Below are positions 16,618-24,858 of a stretch of DNA of 60,813 nucleotides, piece by piece. The position numbers and the translations under genes were made by a program. Source of the stretch: Planctomycetota bacterium (GTDB taxonomy: Bacteria; Planctomycetota; UBA1135; UBA2386); assembly GCA_020848735.1 (NCBI GenBank), contig JADLHO010000105.1, positions 1 to 60,813 on the forward strand, written 5' to 3'. The notes beneath the pieces are model-generated. The model worked only from the letters and a program-made list of their open reading frames with translations, was not told the origin of the DNA and searched no databases. The first letter of the stretch is position 1, and every line of letters begins with the position of its first letter.

Positions 16618-18324
16618 GTGAACGAACGACGGACGGAGCGAGGGCCGGGTCCTCTGGCTGGAATCGGCGCACGGCCGGGCGTCGTGAAGTGGTGCGTGGC
16701 CATCCCGCGCACGCTGGCGCCCTACTGGCTCGATCTCCTGCAGCGCAGCGGCGTCCCGATGACCTTGTTGGGCGACGAAGGTGCGCGCGGGACCGTGGGC
16801 TTCTGCGCCGGCCTCGACCTCGCGCGCGATCGTGTCGCCCACGATCACCTGCGCGCGCTGTGGCGCGCGGGCGTGCCGCTCGTCCTCGATGCGCGGGCCT
16901 TCGCGAGCCTGACCGGCCGCGACGCCGAGACGGTGCGGGTCGAGCGCGTGAGCGGTGACGGTCGCCTGTTCGCAGATGCCAACGCGGTCCGTCTGCCGAT
17001 GCGGCTCGCGATCCCGGGAGGGGCGCGGTTCGGGTGGGTCTCACCGCAGGGGCGCGCGGCGATCGCGATCGACGAGTCCGGGGCTGCGCCGTTGATCGGA
17101 CTGCCCCTGCCCGAGGTGTCGGCGATCGAAGCGGCGACTCCGCGCCTCGTCCGGTTCCCGCTCTCTCGCGGGCGACATGCCACCGAGATCGTCTCCGCGT
17201 GCGACCACGCCGGCGTGCGGCGTCTCGTCGAGAACGCGCTCGCCGTGGCCGCTCACGCCGTAGGTCTGCCCTTCGTGCGCTTCGCACCGGCGCCCGGCGA
17301 TCACCTCGGCGCCTTCGCCGTGCGCATCGACGCGGATTCGTACGACCCCGGCGCGACGGAGCGCACGCTCGATGCGCTCGCGCGCGGTGCCGTGCGTGCG
17401 ACCTGGTTCCTCGACGTCGCGCGTCACGCGCGGCTCGGCGGCGCCACTGCGGTGCCGAAGCTGCTCGCCGCGGGGCACGAGGTGCAGTCGCATCACTGGC
17501 GGCACTACACGTTCCGCTCGCGTGCGCGGAGTCGTGCGAACCTCGCGCGGTCGCTCGAGGTGCTGCGCGCATGGGGCGTCGAGGCGACGGCGGCCGCGGC
17601 ACCCTTCGGTTCCTGGAACGTGGGACTCGATGCGGCGATGCGCGAGCTCGGCATCGCGTGGTCGTCCGAGTTCTCGCGCTGCCACGACGACATCCCCGGG
17701 GCCTGGCCGCACTCCGGCGCGGCCGACGGCGGGTGGCTCACGGACCCACCGTGGCAGGTGCCGACGCATCCGGTGTGCCCGGCGCTGATGCTCGATGCCG
17801 GGCTCTCGCCGGACGAGGTCGCCGAGTGCTACGCACGCCTCATCAGGAGCCGACTGCTCCGCGGTGAGCCGGCGGTGATCTACGGCCATCCGATCGACGA
17901 CATCGAGCGCGTGCCCGGGCTCTTCGCCGCGCTCGACGAGACGCTCGGCGAGCTCGAGCGCGTGGCCCGGATCGGCGCGGTGTGGCAGCCCACGCTCGGC
18001 GAACTGTGTGCGTTCCATCGGGCGCGTCGCCATCAGGCGATCGCGTGCCGGGTGGGAGAGGACAGCGTCGAAGGCGAGGTTCGAGGGCCCGCGGGGCTGT
18101 GGATCGATCTGCCCGACGGGTCGCGCGTGCGCACGGGGCCGGGGCGCTTCGTGGTGCGTCTCGACCGGAACTGCCTCACGCGCGTCCCGGCGAGCTCCGG
18201 CAACGAGGTCGGAACGAACGGACGAGCCGGATCCGTCGAGCCCTCGGGGCTCGTGCTGGCGCGCCTGCGGATGGGGATCTCGCGATGGAAGCGCGAAGTC
18301 CTGAGTCGAACGGGAGAACGATGA
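16618..18324 (+). CDS. Polysaccharide deacetylase-like (NodB-fold) protein
   Basis: A 568-residue protein whose central part (about residues 220-410) looks like a NodB deacetylase. AVRIDADSYDPGA provides the Asp-Asp metal/base motif, HEVQSHHWRHYTF the HxxxH-type motif, and later blocks include AAAPFGSWN and VIYGHPIDD. The enzymes remove N-acetyl groups from polysaccharides. The N-terminal ~200 residues and the C-terminal ~130 residues (starting IACRVGEDSVEGEV) are extra; the latter looks like a small beta domain. No signal peptide is seen, so activity may be cytosolic or the protein peripherally attached. GTG 16618 has a strong GGAGGGAG site; GTG 16549, overlapping the previous stop, is also possible. 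Confidence 0.7.
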   Translation: MNERRTERGPGPLAGIGARPGVVKWCVAIPRTLAPYWLDLLQRSGVPMTLLGDEGARGTVGFCAGLDLARDRVAHDHLRALWRAGVPLVLDARAFASLTGRDAETVRVERVSGDGRLFADANAVRLPMRLAIPGGARFGWVSPQGRAAIAIDESGAAPLIGLPLPEVSAIEAATPRLVRFPLSRGRHATEIVSACDHAGVRRLVENALAVAAHAVGLPFVRFAPAPGDHLGAFAVRIDADSYDPGATERTLDALARGAVRATWFLDVARHARLGGATAVPKLLAAGHEVQSHHWRHYTFRSRARSRANLARSLEVLRAWGVEATAAAAPFGSWNVGLDAAMRELGIAWSSEFSRCHDDIPGAWPHSGAADGGWLTDPPWQVPTHPVCPALMLDAGLSPDEVAECYARLIRSRLLRGEPAVIYGHPIDDIERVPGLFAALDETLGELERVARIGAVWQPTLGELCAFHRARRHQAIACRVGEDSVEGEVRGPAGLWIDLPDGSRVRTGPGRFVVRLDRNCLTRVPASSGNEVGTNGRAGSVEPSGLVLARLRMGISRWKREVLSRTGER

Positions 18325-18325
18325 G

Positions 18326-19075
18326 ATGACGGCAACGCTTCAGCAGTGGCAGTCGGTCTTCGACACGTGGGCAGACGCCGATCCGAACGTGGCTTCGACC
18401 GGCGTGCCGCAGTCCGACCTCGAGCTCGACGCCCTGGCGCGAGTCCTCGCGGACTGGCTGCAGCTCCGCGGTGACGAGGTCGCGCTCGACGTCGGCTGCG
18501 CCAACGGCGTGCTGACCACGCGTTGGTGTCGGCGGGCACGGCATGTCGTGGGCGTCGACTACAACCAGCGGCTCGTCGAGCGCGCGCAGCAACTCGTCGG
18601 CGACGCCCCGGTGAGCTTCCAGCGCGCGGATGCCGCGGCGCTGCCCTTCCCGGACGATCGCTTCGACGCCGTGTGTTGCTACGGCGTCTTCTGCTGTCTC
18701 CCCGATCTCGAGTTCGCGCGCCGTGCGGCGCACGAGGCCCTGCGCGTGGTGCGGCCGGGAGCGCGGGTGTTGCTCGGTGGACTCCCCGATGCCCGCCGAC
18801 GTGCGCGGTTCCACGATCTGTGCGAGGCGGGTGGTCGCTGGTACAGCCGCGTCCTGCCGCGGAGGCTGCGATGGGGTGTGAAGCGGCTGCTGCGACCGGG
18901 ATGGAGTCCGGACGCGAGTGGACTGCTGTGGTTCGACGTGGAGGACTTCGCCGCGGAACTGCGTGCCGAGGGTCTGCTCGTCGAGATCCACGACGACCCG
19001 CCATACGCGGACTACGACCGCTACCGACGCACGCTGGTCGTGACGAAGCCGGCGACGGAGCGAGCCGCCCGATGA
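18326..19075 (+). CDS. Class I SAM-dependent methyltransferase
   Basis: A 249-residue cytosolic methyltransferase. Motif I is VALDVGCANGVLT (about residue 53), followed by VVGVDYNQRLVERA, FQRADAAALPFPDDRFDAVCC (motif II/III) and an LRVVRPGARVLLGG strand. The fold resembles UbiE/type-11 enzymes. Within this locus it could methylate a sugar or a lipid-linked intermediate; the substrate cannot be read from sequence. The start is one base after the previous stop, and its stop overlaps the next gene. Confidence 0.85.
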   Translation: MTATLQQWQSVFDTWADADPNVASTGVPQSDLELDALARVLADWLQLRGDEVALDVGCANGVLTTRWCRRARHVVGVDYNQRLVERAQQLVGDAPVSFQRADAAALPFPDDRFDAVCCYGVFCCLPDLEFARRAAHEALRVVRPGARVLLGGLPDARRRARFHDLCEAGGRWYSRVLPRRLRWGVKRLLRPGWSPDASGLLWFDVEDFAAELRAEGLLVEIHDDPPYADYDRYRRTLVVTKPATERAAR

Positions 19076-20190
19076 TGCTGCCCCGCGAAGCGGACCGTGA
19101 GCGGCGGCTCTCGGCCGAGACCTGTGCGCCGGAGCGGGCCTGGGAGCACGCCCTCCGTCTCGAGGAGCGTGACCACAGCGCCCGGCTCGCGGGCTCCTTC
19201 GCGTGGTGCCGCACGGCGGCGGACCTGCTCGGCGACGACGCGACGCAACACCTGCTCTTCCGCGATGGCACCGGGGAGGTCGTGGGTTGGACGATGCTCG
19301 CGCGGGCGACCGCGGGCTGGCGCAGCGGATCGCCGCGCGTCGCGTGCCTGACCTGGCCGTTCGCGGCGATCGGCTATCGCTTCCGGCCGCGCTTCGCGTC
19401 GGATCTCGACGCGACGGTGCGCGGTGACTGGCTCGCGGCGCTGCACACGGCCTGTCGTGGCGTGCGGCTCGAGCTCACACGGCTCGACCCGCAGGACGCG
19501 GGCGGTGCGATTCCGGGCGCGTTCGTCGAGCGCACGAGCGGCCCGTCCACGTGGTCGATCGACGTGTCCGGCGACGCCGAGGCCTGGTACGGCACGCTGG
19601 AGGGCAAGCACCGGCGCGATCTGAAGAAGTACCGGCGCGACATCGCGAGGGTCGGCGCGCGGTGGTGCGACACGCTCGATGGGGCGTCGCTCGAGGACTC
19701 GCTCGACGCGTGCTTCGCGCTCCACCGGCGGCGGATCGCACACAAGGGCGCGACGAGTGCGTGTGGCGAACCCCGCAACGAGCGCTTCCTGCGGGCGCTC
19801 GCACGGCACGAAGCGGCGCGCGCGACGCGCGTGGTGGTCCTGCGCATGGACGGCGAGCCGGCGGGAGCGTGCCTCTCGTTCGCACATCACCGGCGGCTCG
19901 AGGTGACGGTGTCGGGTTGGGATCAACGCTTCGCGCGCTACGACCTCGGCCGACAGGTGATCCACCATCAGATCCTGCGCGAGTTCGAACGGGGACTCGG
20001 CGAGATCGATCTGCTCGGTGGAGACCTGCCCTACAAGCGGGAGTTCGGCCTGCGGGCGCGGGAGACCCGTGACGTCGTCGTGAGACCGACGGCGTTCGCG
20101 GCCTGGCGCGAGGACGTCGTGGGCGGTGCGCTGCGCGTTGCCCGGATGGGTCGCCGTCTGGTCGCGGCAGGAACGAGGGCGCGGCGATGA
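19072..20190 (+). CDS. FemAB/BioF2-like GNAT-fold acyltransferase
   Basis: A 372-residue protein of the FemAB-like (Acetyltransf_6) type, often found in exopolysaccharide clusters. A typical core is seen: SIDVSGDAEAWYGTLEGKHR, RDLKKYRRDI, a long helix with FALHRRRIAHKG, the strand VVVLRMDGEPAGACLSF, then DQRFARYDLGRQVIHHQI and the conserved end LGGDLPYKREFGL. Enzymes of this class acylate sugars or amino groups using acyl-CoA or aminoacyl donors. The start ATGATG overlaps the methyltransferase stop and the stop overlaps the next ATG (ATGA), so it is translationally coupled on both sides. Confidence 0.78.
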   Translation: MMLPREADRERRLSAETCAPERAWEHALRLEERDHSARLAGSFAWCRTAADLLGDDATQHLLFRDGTGEVVGWTMLARATAGWRSGSPRVACLTWPFAAIGYRFRPRFASDLDATVRGDWLAALHTACRGVRLELTRLDPQDAGGAIPGAFVERTSGPSTWSIDVSGDAEAWYGTLEGKHRRDLKKYRRDIARVGARWCDTLDGASLEDSLDACFALHRRRIAHKGATSACGEPRNERFLRALARHEAARATRVVVLRMDGEPAGACLSFAHHRRLEVTVSGWDQRFARYDLGRQVIHHQILREFERGLGEIDLLGGDLPYKREFGLRARETRDVVVRPTAFAAWREDVVGGALRVARMGRRLVAAGTRARR

Positions 20191-21332
20191 AGCGGGTCGT
20201 CTACGTCTCCGCGACGAACGAACTGGGCGGCTCCGATGCGAGCCTCTTCGAACTCGTGCGCAACCTCGACCGCGCGCGCTTCCTGCCGACGGTCGTGCTG
20301 CCGCAGGACGGACCCTGGTCGGAGCGCTACGCGTCGATCGGCGTGCCGGTGGAGTACGTGCCGCTCAAGAAGCTGCGGAACACGCTCGATCCGCGCTGGC
20401 ACCTGGCGTGGCTGCTGCGGGCCGCAACCCGCGTGCGTGGCATCACGCGTGTCCTCGACGCGTGCTCGCCGGCCATCGTGCACCTGAACACGAGCGTCGA
20501 GGTCCTCGCGGCGTTCGCCATCCACCGCTGGTGCCGTCGCCACGGCGGGCGCTTCGTGTGGCACGTGCGTGAGCTCGAGCTGCGTCCGCGCTGGGTCGAG
20601 CGCGCGATCTTCGGTTTGGTGCGGAGCTGGGCAGATGCCGTCGTCGCGATCTCCACGCCGATCGGCGTGCGCTTCGCGGGTCGGGAGCGCGTGTTCGTGA
20701 TCCCGAATGGGATCGACCTGCAGCGCTTCCGCGCCCGCGCGTTGCCGACGGTCGTGCAGCGCGCGGCAGCGCCCGTCGTGGGCTGGCTCGGACGCGTTGC
20801 GCCCCGCAAGGGTCTCGAGAACGCGATCGAGGTGTTCGAGCGCGTCGCCGACACCTGCGCGGCGGCGCGGCTGCTGATCGTCGGCAGCGAGTTCGCGGAG
20901 CACGCGACGTTCGTCGCGCGCCTCCGCGAGCAGGTGCGGAACTCGCGCCACGCGGCGCGCATCGATTGGCGCGGTGCGACCGACAGCCCCGAGCGGGCGC
21001 TCGGGGAGATGGACCTCCTGTTGCACCTCCCCGACCTCGACGAAGGGCTCGGTCGCGTGGTGCTCGAGGCCCAGGCCTGCGCCGTGCCGGTCGTGACCTG
21101 GCCGCGCGGGGGACTCGTCGATGCCACGCTCGATGGCGTCACCGGCACGTTCGTCCCCGTGGGGGATCTCGCCGCGGCGGCGCGTGCCGTCACGGCCTTG
21201 CTGGACGACGAGACCCGCCGACGCCGCATGGGTGCGGCCGCGACGGCGTTCGCGAGCGAGCGCTTCGGCAGCCCGGCCTGTGCGAGGCGGGTGGAGTCGG
21301 CCTACGCGTCGCTCGCAGGAGCGTCCGCATGA
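20187..21332 (+). CDS. Family 4 glycosyltransferase (GT-B fold)
   Basis: A 381-residue glycosyltransferase with Rossmann-like N-terminal half (VVYVSATNELGGSDASLFEL, HVRELELRPRW, VIPNGIDLQRF) and a GT4 C-terminal half (VGWLGRVAPRKGLENAIEVF, LLIVGSEFAEH, and EGLGRVVLEAQACAVPVVT, the E-x7-E donor-binding motif). These retaining enzymes transfer a sugar from a nucleotide donor to the growing lipid-linked repeat unit at the cytosolic face. Donor and acceptor cannot be told. Start and stop overlap neighbours by 4 bp each. Confidence 0.9.
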   Translation: MKRVVYVSATNELGGSDASLFELVRNLDRARFLPTVVLPQDGPWSERYASIGVPVEYVPLKKLRNTLDPRWHLAWLLRAATRVRGITRVLDACSPAIVHLNTSVEVLAAFAIHRWCRRHGGRFVWHVRELELRPRWVERAIFGLVRSWADAVVAISTPIGVRFAGRERVFVIPNGIDLQRFRARALPTVVQRAAAPVVGWLGRVAPRKGLENAIEVFERVADTCAAARLLIVGSEFAEHATFVARLREQVRNSRHAARIDWRGATDSPERALGEMDLLLHLPDLDEGLGRVVLEAQACAVPVVTWPRGGLVDATLDGVTGTFVPVGDLAAAARAVTALLDDETRRRRMGAAATAFASERFGSPACARRVESAYASLAGASA

Positions 21333-22315
21333 CCGCCCTCTCGTCCATCGCCGTGGAGCGCTCCGTGGCGACGGCCGGCGTGCCGTTGCCTTGCGCGACG
21401 CGGCAACGTCTGCGGCGACGCGATCCCGCATTCGTGATGCCGGCGCCGCTGGCACGACCGCTCGACCTGAGCGTGGTGGTGGTGAGCTACCACTCGCTGC
21501 AGCTCCTGCTCGACATGCTGCCCGGCTTCGCGGCGGCGGTCGCGGGTCTGCATGCGGAGCTCATCGTCGTGGAGAACGGCACCGGTGAGCCGGTCGCGGC
21601 GACCCTGCGCGAGCGATTCCCTGCGGTGCGGGTGCTGGAACTCGGGAGCAGCATCGGCTTCGGCGCGGCGGTCAACCGTGGCGTGCGGGTGGCGCGAGGG
21701 CGCCATGTCGCCCTGCTCAACCCCGACACGCTGCTCGGCGCCGAGTGCTTCACGCGCCTCGTGCACCGTCTCGACCACGAACCGGGTGTCGGGATCGTGG
21801 GGCCGCGCGTGTGGGACGACGCCGCGCAGACCTCGATCCAGCGCTCGTGGCGGCGCTTCCCCGGCGTGATGACCGCGCTCTGCGGGCGCTACGCGCTGCT
21901 CACGCGGCTGTGGCCCGGCAACCCGTGGACGCGGCGATACCTGAACGAGGATCGCTCTCCCGATCTCGTGCAGCCGACGGACTGGGTCAGCGGCTGCTGC
22001 ATGGTCGTGCGGGGGTCGCTGTTCCGCGCGCTCGGCGGCATGGACGAGCGCTACCCGTTGTTCTGCGAGGACGTCGATCTCTGTCGCGAGGCACACGGCG
22101 CGGGCTTCACGGTCGTGTACGACCCGGAGGCGGCGATCGTGCACGAGATCGGCGGGTCGCGTCGCAAGGCGCCCCTGCGCAGCACCTGGCTGCGTCACCG
22201 GTCCATGACGTCCTACGTGCTCAAGCACGGTCACGTCGCCAACCCGTGGACCTGGGTGCTCGTGATCGGAATCTGGCTGCGGTTCGCGCTGCACGCCGTG
22301 TGGAGGAGGGTCTGA
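21329..22315 (+). CDS. Family 2 glycosyltransferase (GT-A, rhamnosyltransferase-like)
   Basis: A 328-residue GT2 enzyme. The nucleotide-binding start VVVVSYHSLQLLLDML is followed by IVVENGTGE, IGFGAAVNRGVRVARGRHVALLNPDT (DxD-like NPDT), WVSGCCMVVRGSLFRALGGMDERYPLFCEDVDLC (acceptor and catalytic ED region) and a C-terminal hydrophobic tail (WTWVLVIGIWLRFALHAVW) that may touch the membrane. The pattern is typical of rhamnosyltransferase-like enzymes in surface polysaccharide clusters. About 50 residues precede the catalytic fold, longer than usual. Confidence 0.9.
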   Translation: MTALSSIAVERSVATAGVPLPCATRQRLRRRDPAFVMPAPLARPLDLSVVVVSYHSLQLLLDMLPGFAAAVAGLHAELIVVENGTGEPVAATLRERFPAVRVLELGSSIGFGAAVNRGVRVARGRHVALLNPDTLLGAECFTRLVHRLDHEPGVGIVGPRVWDDAAQTSIQRSWRRFPGVMTALCGRYALLTRLWPGNPWTRRYLNEDRSPDLVQPTDWVSGCCMVVRGSLFRALGGMDERYPLFCEDVDLCREAHGAGFTVVYDPEAAIVHEIGGSRRKAPLRSTWLRHRSMTSYVLKHGHVANPWTWVLVIGIWLRFALHAVWRRV

Positions 22316-22316
22316 G

Positions 22317-23597
22317 ATGACAGCGATCGCGGAAGCTGGGATGGTCTTCGCACCGGAGGCGCACGAGCGGATGCACCCCAAGGCGGCACGCGAGCCTCTG
22401 CCTCCGCCCGTGCTCGCGGGGGAGCCCGTGCACGTCCTCGCGTGGCGGCTGTTCGACTACGACGGGCGCGAGCTGACGTACGGGGGCCTGCAACGTTGGC
22501 TGCTCTCGCTCGCCGAACTCCTCAACGCCGCAGGACACCCGGTGGTCGTCCACCAGCGTGCGCACCGCTCGTTCACCCGCGAGTTCATGCGCGGGATCAC
22601 GGTGGTCGGGCACCGGGCCTCGGCCCGTGCCTGGGGCTCGCCGATCTTCAATGCGAAGGTGCATCGCGCGATCCCGGCCGGTGCGCCGGTCGTCTACATG
22701 GTGGAGGACCTCACCTGGCCGATCTGCCGCGAGCGCAGCGTCGTGGTGCAGCACGGCATCTGGTGGGACGGCGAGTACGGCGGTCTGAAGCTGCGGATGG
22801 CCGAGCACGTCGCGCGTCACGCGGTGAGACGCACCGGCGCGACCGTGTGCGTCGACACGAACTTCGTGAACTGGTTCCGTGCGCGCTGGCCCGAGAGCGG
22901 CCTCGACGAGCGCTTCGCCTTCGTGCCGAACTTCGTCGACCCGGTGCAATGGGGTCCGCAGCCCGAGGCGCCCGCGGCTGCCCGTCTCGTGCGCGACGGC
23001 CGTCTGGTCGTGTGCTTCCCGCGCCGCAGCGAGCCGCGCCGCGGCATCTGGCTCATGGCGGACGCCACGCCGATCCTCGCGAGGCGCTTCCCGTCGCTCG
23101 ACTTCCGCTTCGTCGTCGGCTCGGGCTACCACACCGAAGCGTTGCGCACGCGCCTCACCGATGCCGGCATCGACGCGCGGCGATGGACGACCGAGGTGCT
23201 GCCCTTCGACGGGATGCGCGCGGCCTACGTGGACAGCGCGATCGTGACGGTGCCGACCGTGTGCGGCGAGGGCACGTCGCTCTCGGCGATCGAGGCGATG
23301 TACTTCGGCTGCGCGGTCGTCGCCACGTGGGTCGGCGGACTGCCGAACGTCATCCGCGATGGCATCGACGGCGTTCTCATCCCCCCCAGTGCGCCGGCGT
23401 TGGTCGATGCGATCGCGCGTCTCGTCGAGCATCCGACCGAGCGGATCGCGATGGGGCGCCGGGCGATGGAGACCGCGCGCGAGGCCTTCGGAATCGCGCG
23501 CTGGCGGCGGGGCGTCGCCCCGGTGATCGGTCGTGCCCTGGCCCTGCCGCGTCTCCTGCAACGCAAGTCCGACGAGCTGCCTCGCCACCATGACTGA
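22317..23597 (+). CDS. Family 4 glycosyltransferase
   Basis: A 426-residue GT-B enzyme. The N-terminal domain has HVLAWRLFDYDGRELTYGGL and VVVHQRAHRSF; the C-terminal domain has FVPNFVDPVQWGP, VVCFPRRSEPRRGIWLM (in place of the usual RxxxxKG motif), a TVPTVCGEGTSLSAIEAMYFGCAVV donor-binding block and IRDGIDGVLIPP. The replacement of the standard Lys motif by RRSEPRRG is the same position in a divergent family branch. It likely adds a further sugar to the repeat unit. It begins one base after the previous stop and overlaps the next gene by 8 bp. Confidence 0.86.
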   Translation: MTAIAEAGMVFAPEAHERMHPKAAREPLPPPVLAGEPVHVLAWRLFDYDGRELTYGGLQRWLLSLAELLNAAGHPVVVHQRAHRSFTREFMRGITVVGHRASARAWGSPIFNAKVHRAIPAGAPVVYMVEDLTWPICRERSVVVQHGIWWDGEYGGLKLRMAEHVARHAVRRTGATVCVDTNFVNWFRARWPESGLDERFAFVPNFVDPVQWGPQPEAPAAARLVRDGRLVVCFPRRSEPRRGIWLMADATPILARRFPSLDFRFVVGSGYHTEALRTRLTDAGIDARRWTTEVLPFDGMRAAYVDSAIVTVPTVCGEGTSLSAIEAMYFGCAVVATWVGGLPNVIRDGIDGVLIPPSAPALVDAIARLVEHPTERIAMGRRAMETAREAFGIARWRRGVAPVIGRALALPRLLQRKSDELPRHHD

Positions 23598-24858
23598 GCG
23601 CATGTCCTCCGCCGCGACGCTCGCCGTCCGCCCCGCGCTCGCGCACGCCGCGCTCGATCGGCTGCTGGCATTCGGCTGCGTGCTGCTCCTGTTCGGGGAT
23701 TACCTCACGCTGACCCTCTCGCGCGTCACGAGCGGCTCCGCCGGCAACTGGCTCCTGTTCACCGCGATCCTCCAGCTGCCCTTGCTCGGACTCGCGGTGC
23801 TGGTCGGTCGGCTCGATCGGCGTGCGTTGACCGTGCCCGTGCTCGCGATGCTCGGCATCGGAGCGGTCATCGCGGGTCATGTCGCGGTGAGCTGGCTGTC
23901 GGGAGAGGAGCTCACCGACTACGCGGCGGACAAGGCGCTGAACTGGTTCGGCGTCTGTCTGCCCGCGCTCGCGTGTGGGATGGCGATCGGCCGGCTCGGC
24001 CTCGTCGAGCGGCCGACTGCATTGCTGTGGTTCGCGATCCCGCTGTGGGCGATGTGCGCGGCGGCGCTCGCGATCGACCCGGTGCTGCTCACGGTCGCGC
24101 ACTACGCCGACCTCGCGGTCTTCCTCGGGGTCTTCGTGCTCCCGGCACACCAGGCCCTGGCTTTCTCGCTCGCCAAGCTCGGCCTGTGTGCGTTCGCACG
24201 CGCCGACGCCGTCGGTGGCGATCGTCGGCGCCGACTCGGCTGGCTCGTCGCGGCGGGGCTCACCTTCGGCCTGCTGCTGCTCACGGGGGCGCGCACCTAC
24301 CTGCTCGGGGCGGTGGCGGCCTTCGGGCTGTTGTCCTGGTTCGCCGGCCGACGCGTCGGACGCGCGTTGCTCATGGTCGGCGTCGGCGTGGTCCTGCTGA
24401 TCGCGTTCCCCTCGGAACTGATCGCGGAGCGCATCGATCCCTGGCGGGTCGCGCAGTCGCTGTCGTTCACCGAGCGCACCGATCTCTGGGGAACCGCCCT
24501 CCAGGCATTCGGGGAGTACCCGCTCTTCGGGGCGGGACCGGGCGGCTTCGCGGCCCAGCTCTACTGGGGCGGGCGCGCCTATCCCCACAACCTCCTGCTC
24601 GAGTTCCTCAGCGAGCTCGGGCTCGTGGGGGCCGGACTCTTCCTCGCGACGATGTTCGCGGTGTTCGCACGCATCGTTCGGCTCGCGCGCGCGCGTTGCC
24701 GGCCGACGCCGACGCAGGCCTTCGCCATGGGCTTCTTCGTGTTCGCGGTGGTCGGCGGGCTCGCCGTCGGCGATTGGATGCGCAACTCGTTCCTCTTCCT
24801 CGCGACGGGCATGTGCCTGAGCGCGTTGCCCGCGTCCGCGAGGGGAGTCGCACGGTGA
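23590..24858 (+). CDS. O-antigen ligase/polymerase family membrane protein (second copy)
   Basis: A 422-residue, highly hydrophobic protein with about eleven predicted helices and the Wzy_C signature: LLLLTGARTYLLGAV, ERTDLWGTALQAFGEYPLFGAGPGGF, then AYPHNLLLEFLSELGLVGAGLF, the conserved H-N-x-x-L-E-x-x-x-E-x-G block. Its size is normal for a Wzy polymerase or WaaL-type ligase. The other family member, at 12690, has a long C-terminal extension; probably one polymerises and the other ligates or modifies, but sequence alone cannot decide. The stop overlaps the GTG start of the flippase gene. Confidence 0.85.
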   Translation: MTERMSSAATLAVRPALAHAALDRLLAFGCVLLLFGDYLTLTLSRVTSGSAGNWLLFTAILQLPLLGLAVLVGRLDRRALTVPVLAMLGIGAVIAGHVAVSWLSGEELTDYAADKALNWFGVCLPALACGMAIGRLGLVERPTALLWFAIPLWAMCAAALAIDPVLLTVAHYADLAVFLGVFVLPAHQALAFSLAKLGLCAFARADAVGGDRRRRLGWLVAAGLTFGLLLLTGARTYLLGAVAAFGLLSWFAGRRVGRALLMVGVGVVLLIAFPSELIAERIDPWRVAQSLSFTERTDLWGTALQAFGEYPLFGAGPGGFAAQLYWGGRAYPHNLLLEFLSELGLVGAGLFLATMFAVFARIVRLARARCRPTPTQAFAMGFFVFAVVGGLAVGDWMRNSFLFLATGMCLSALPASARGVAR

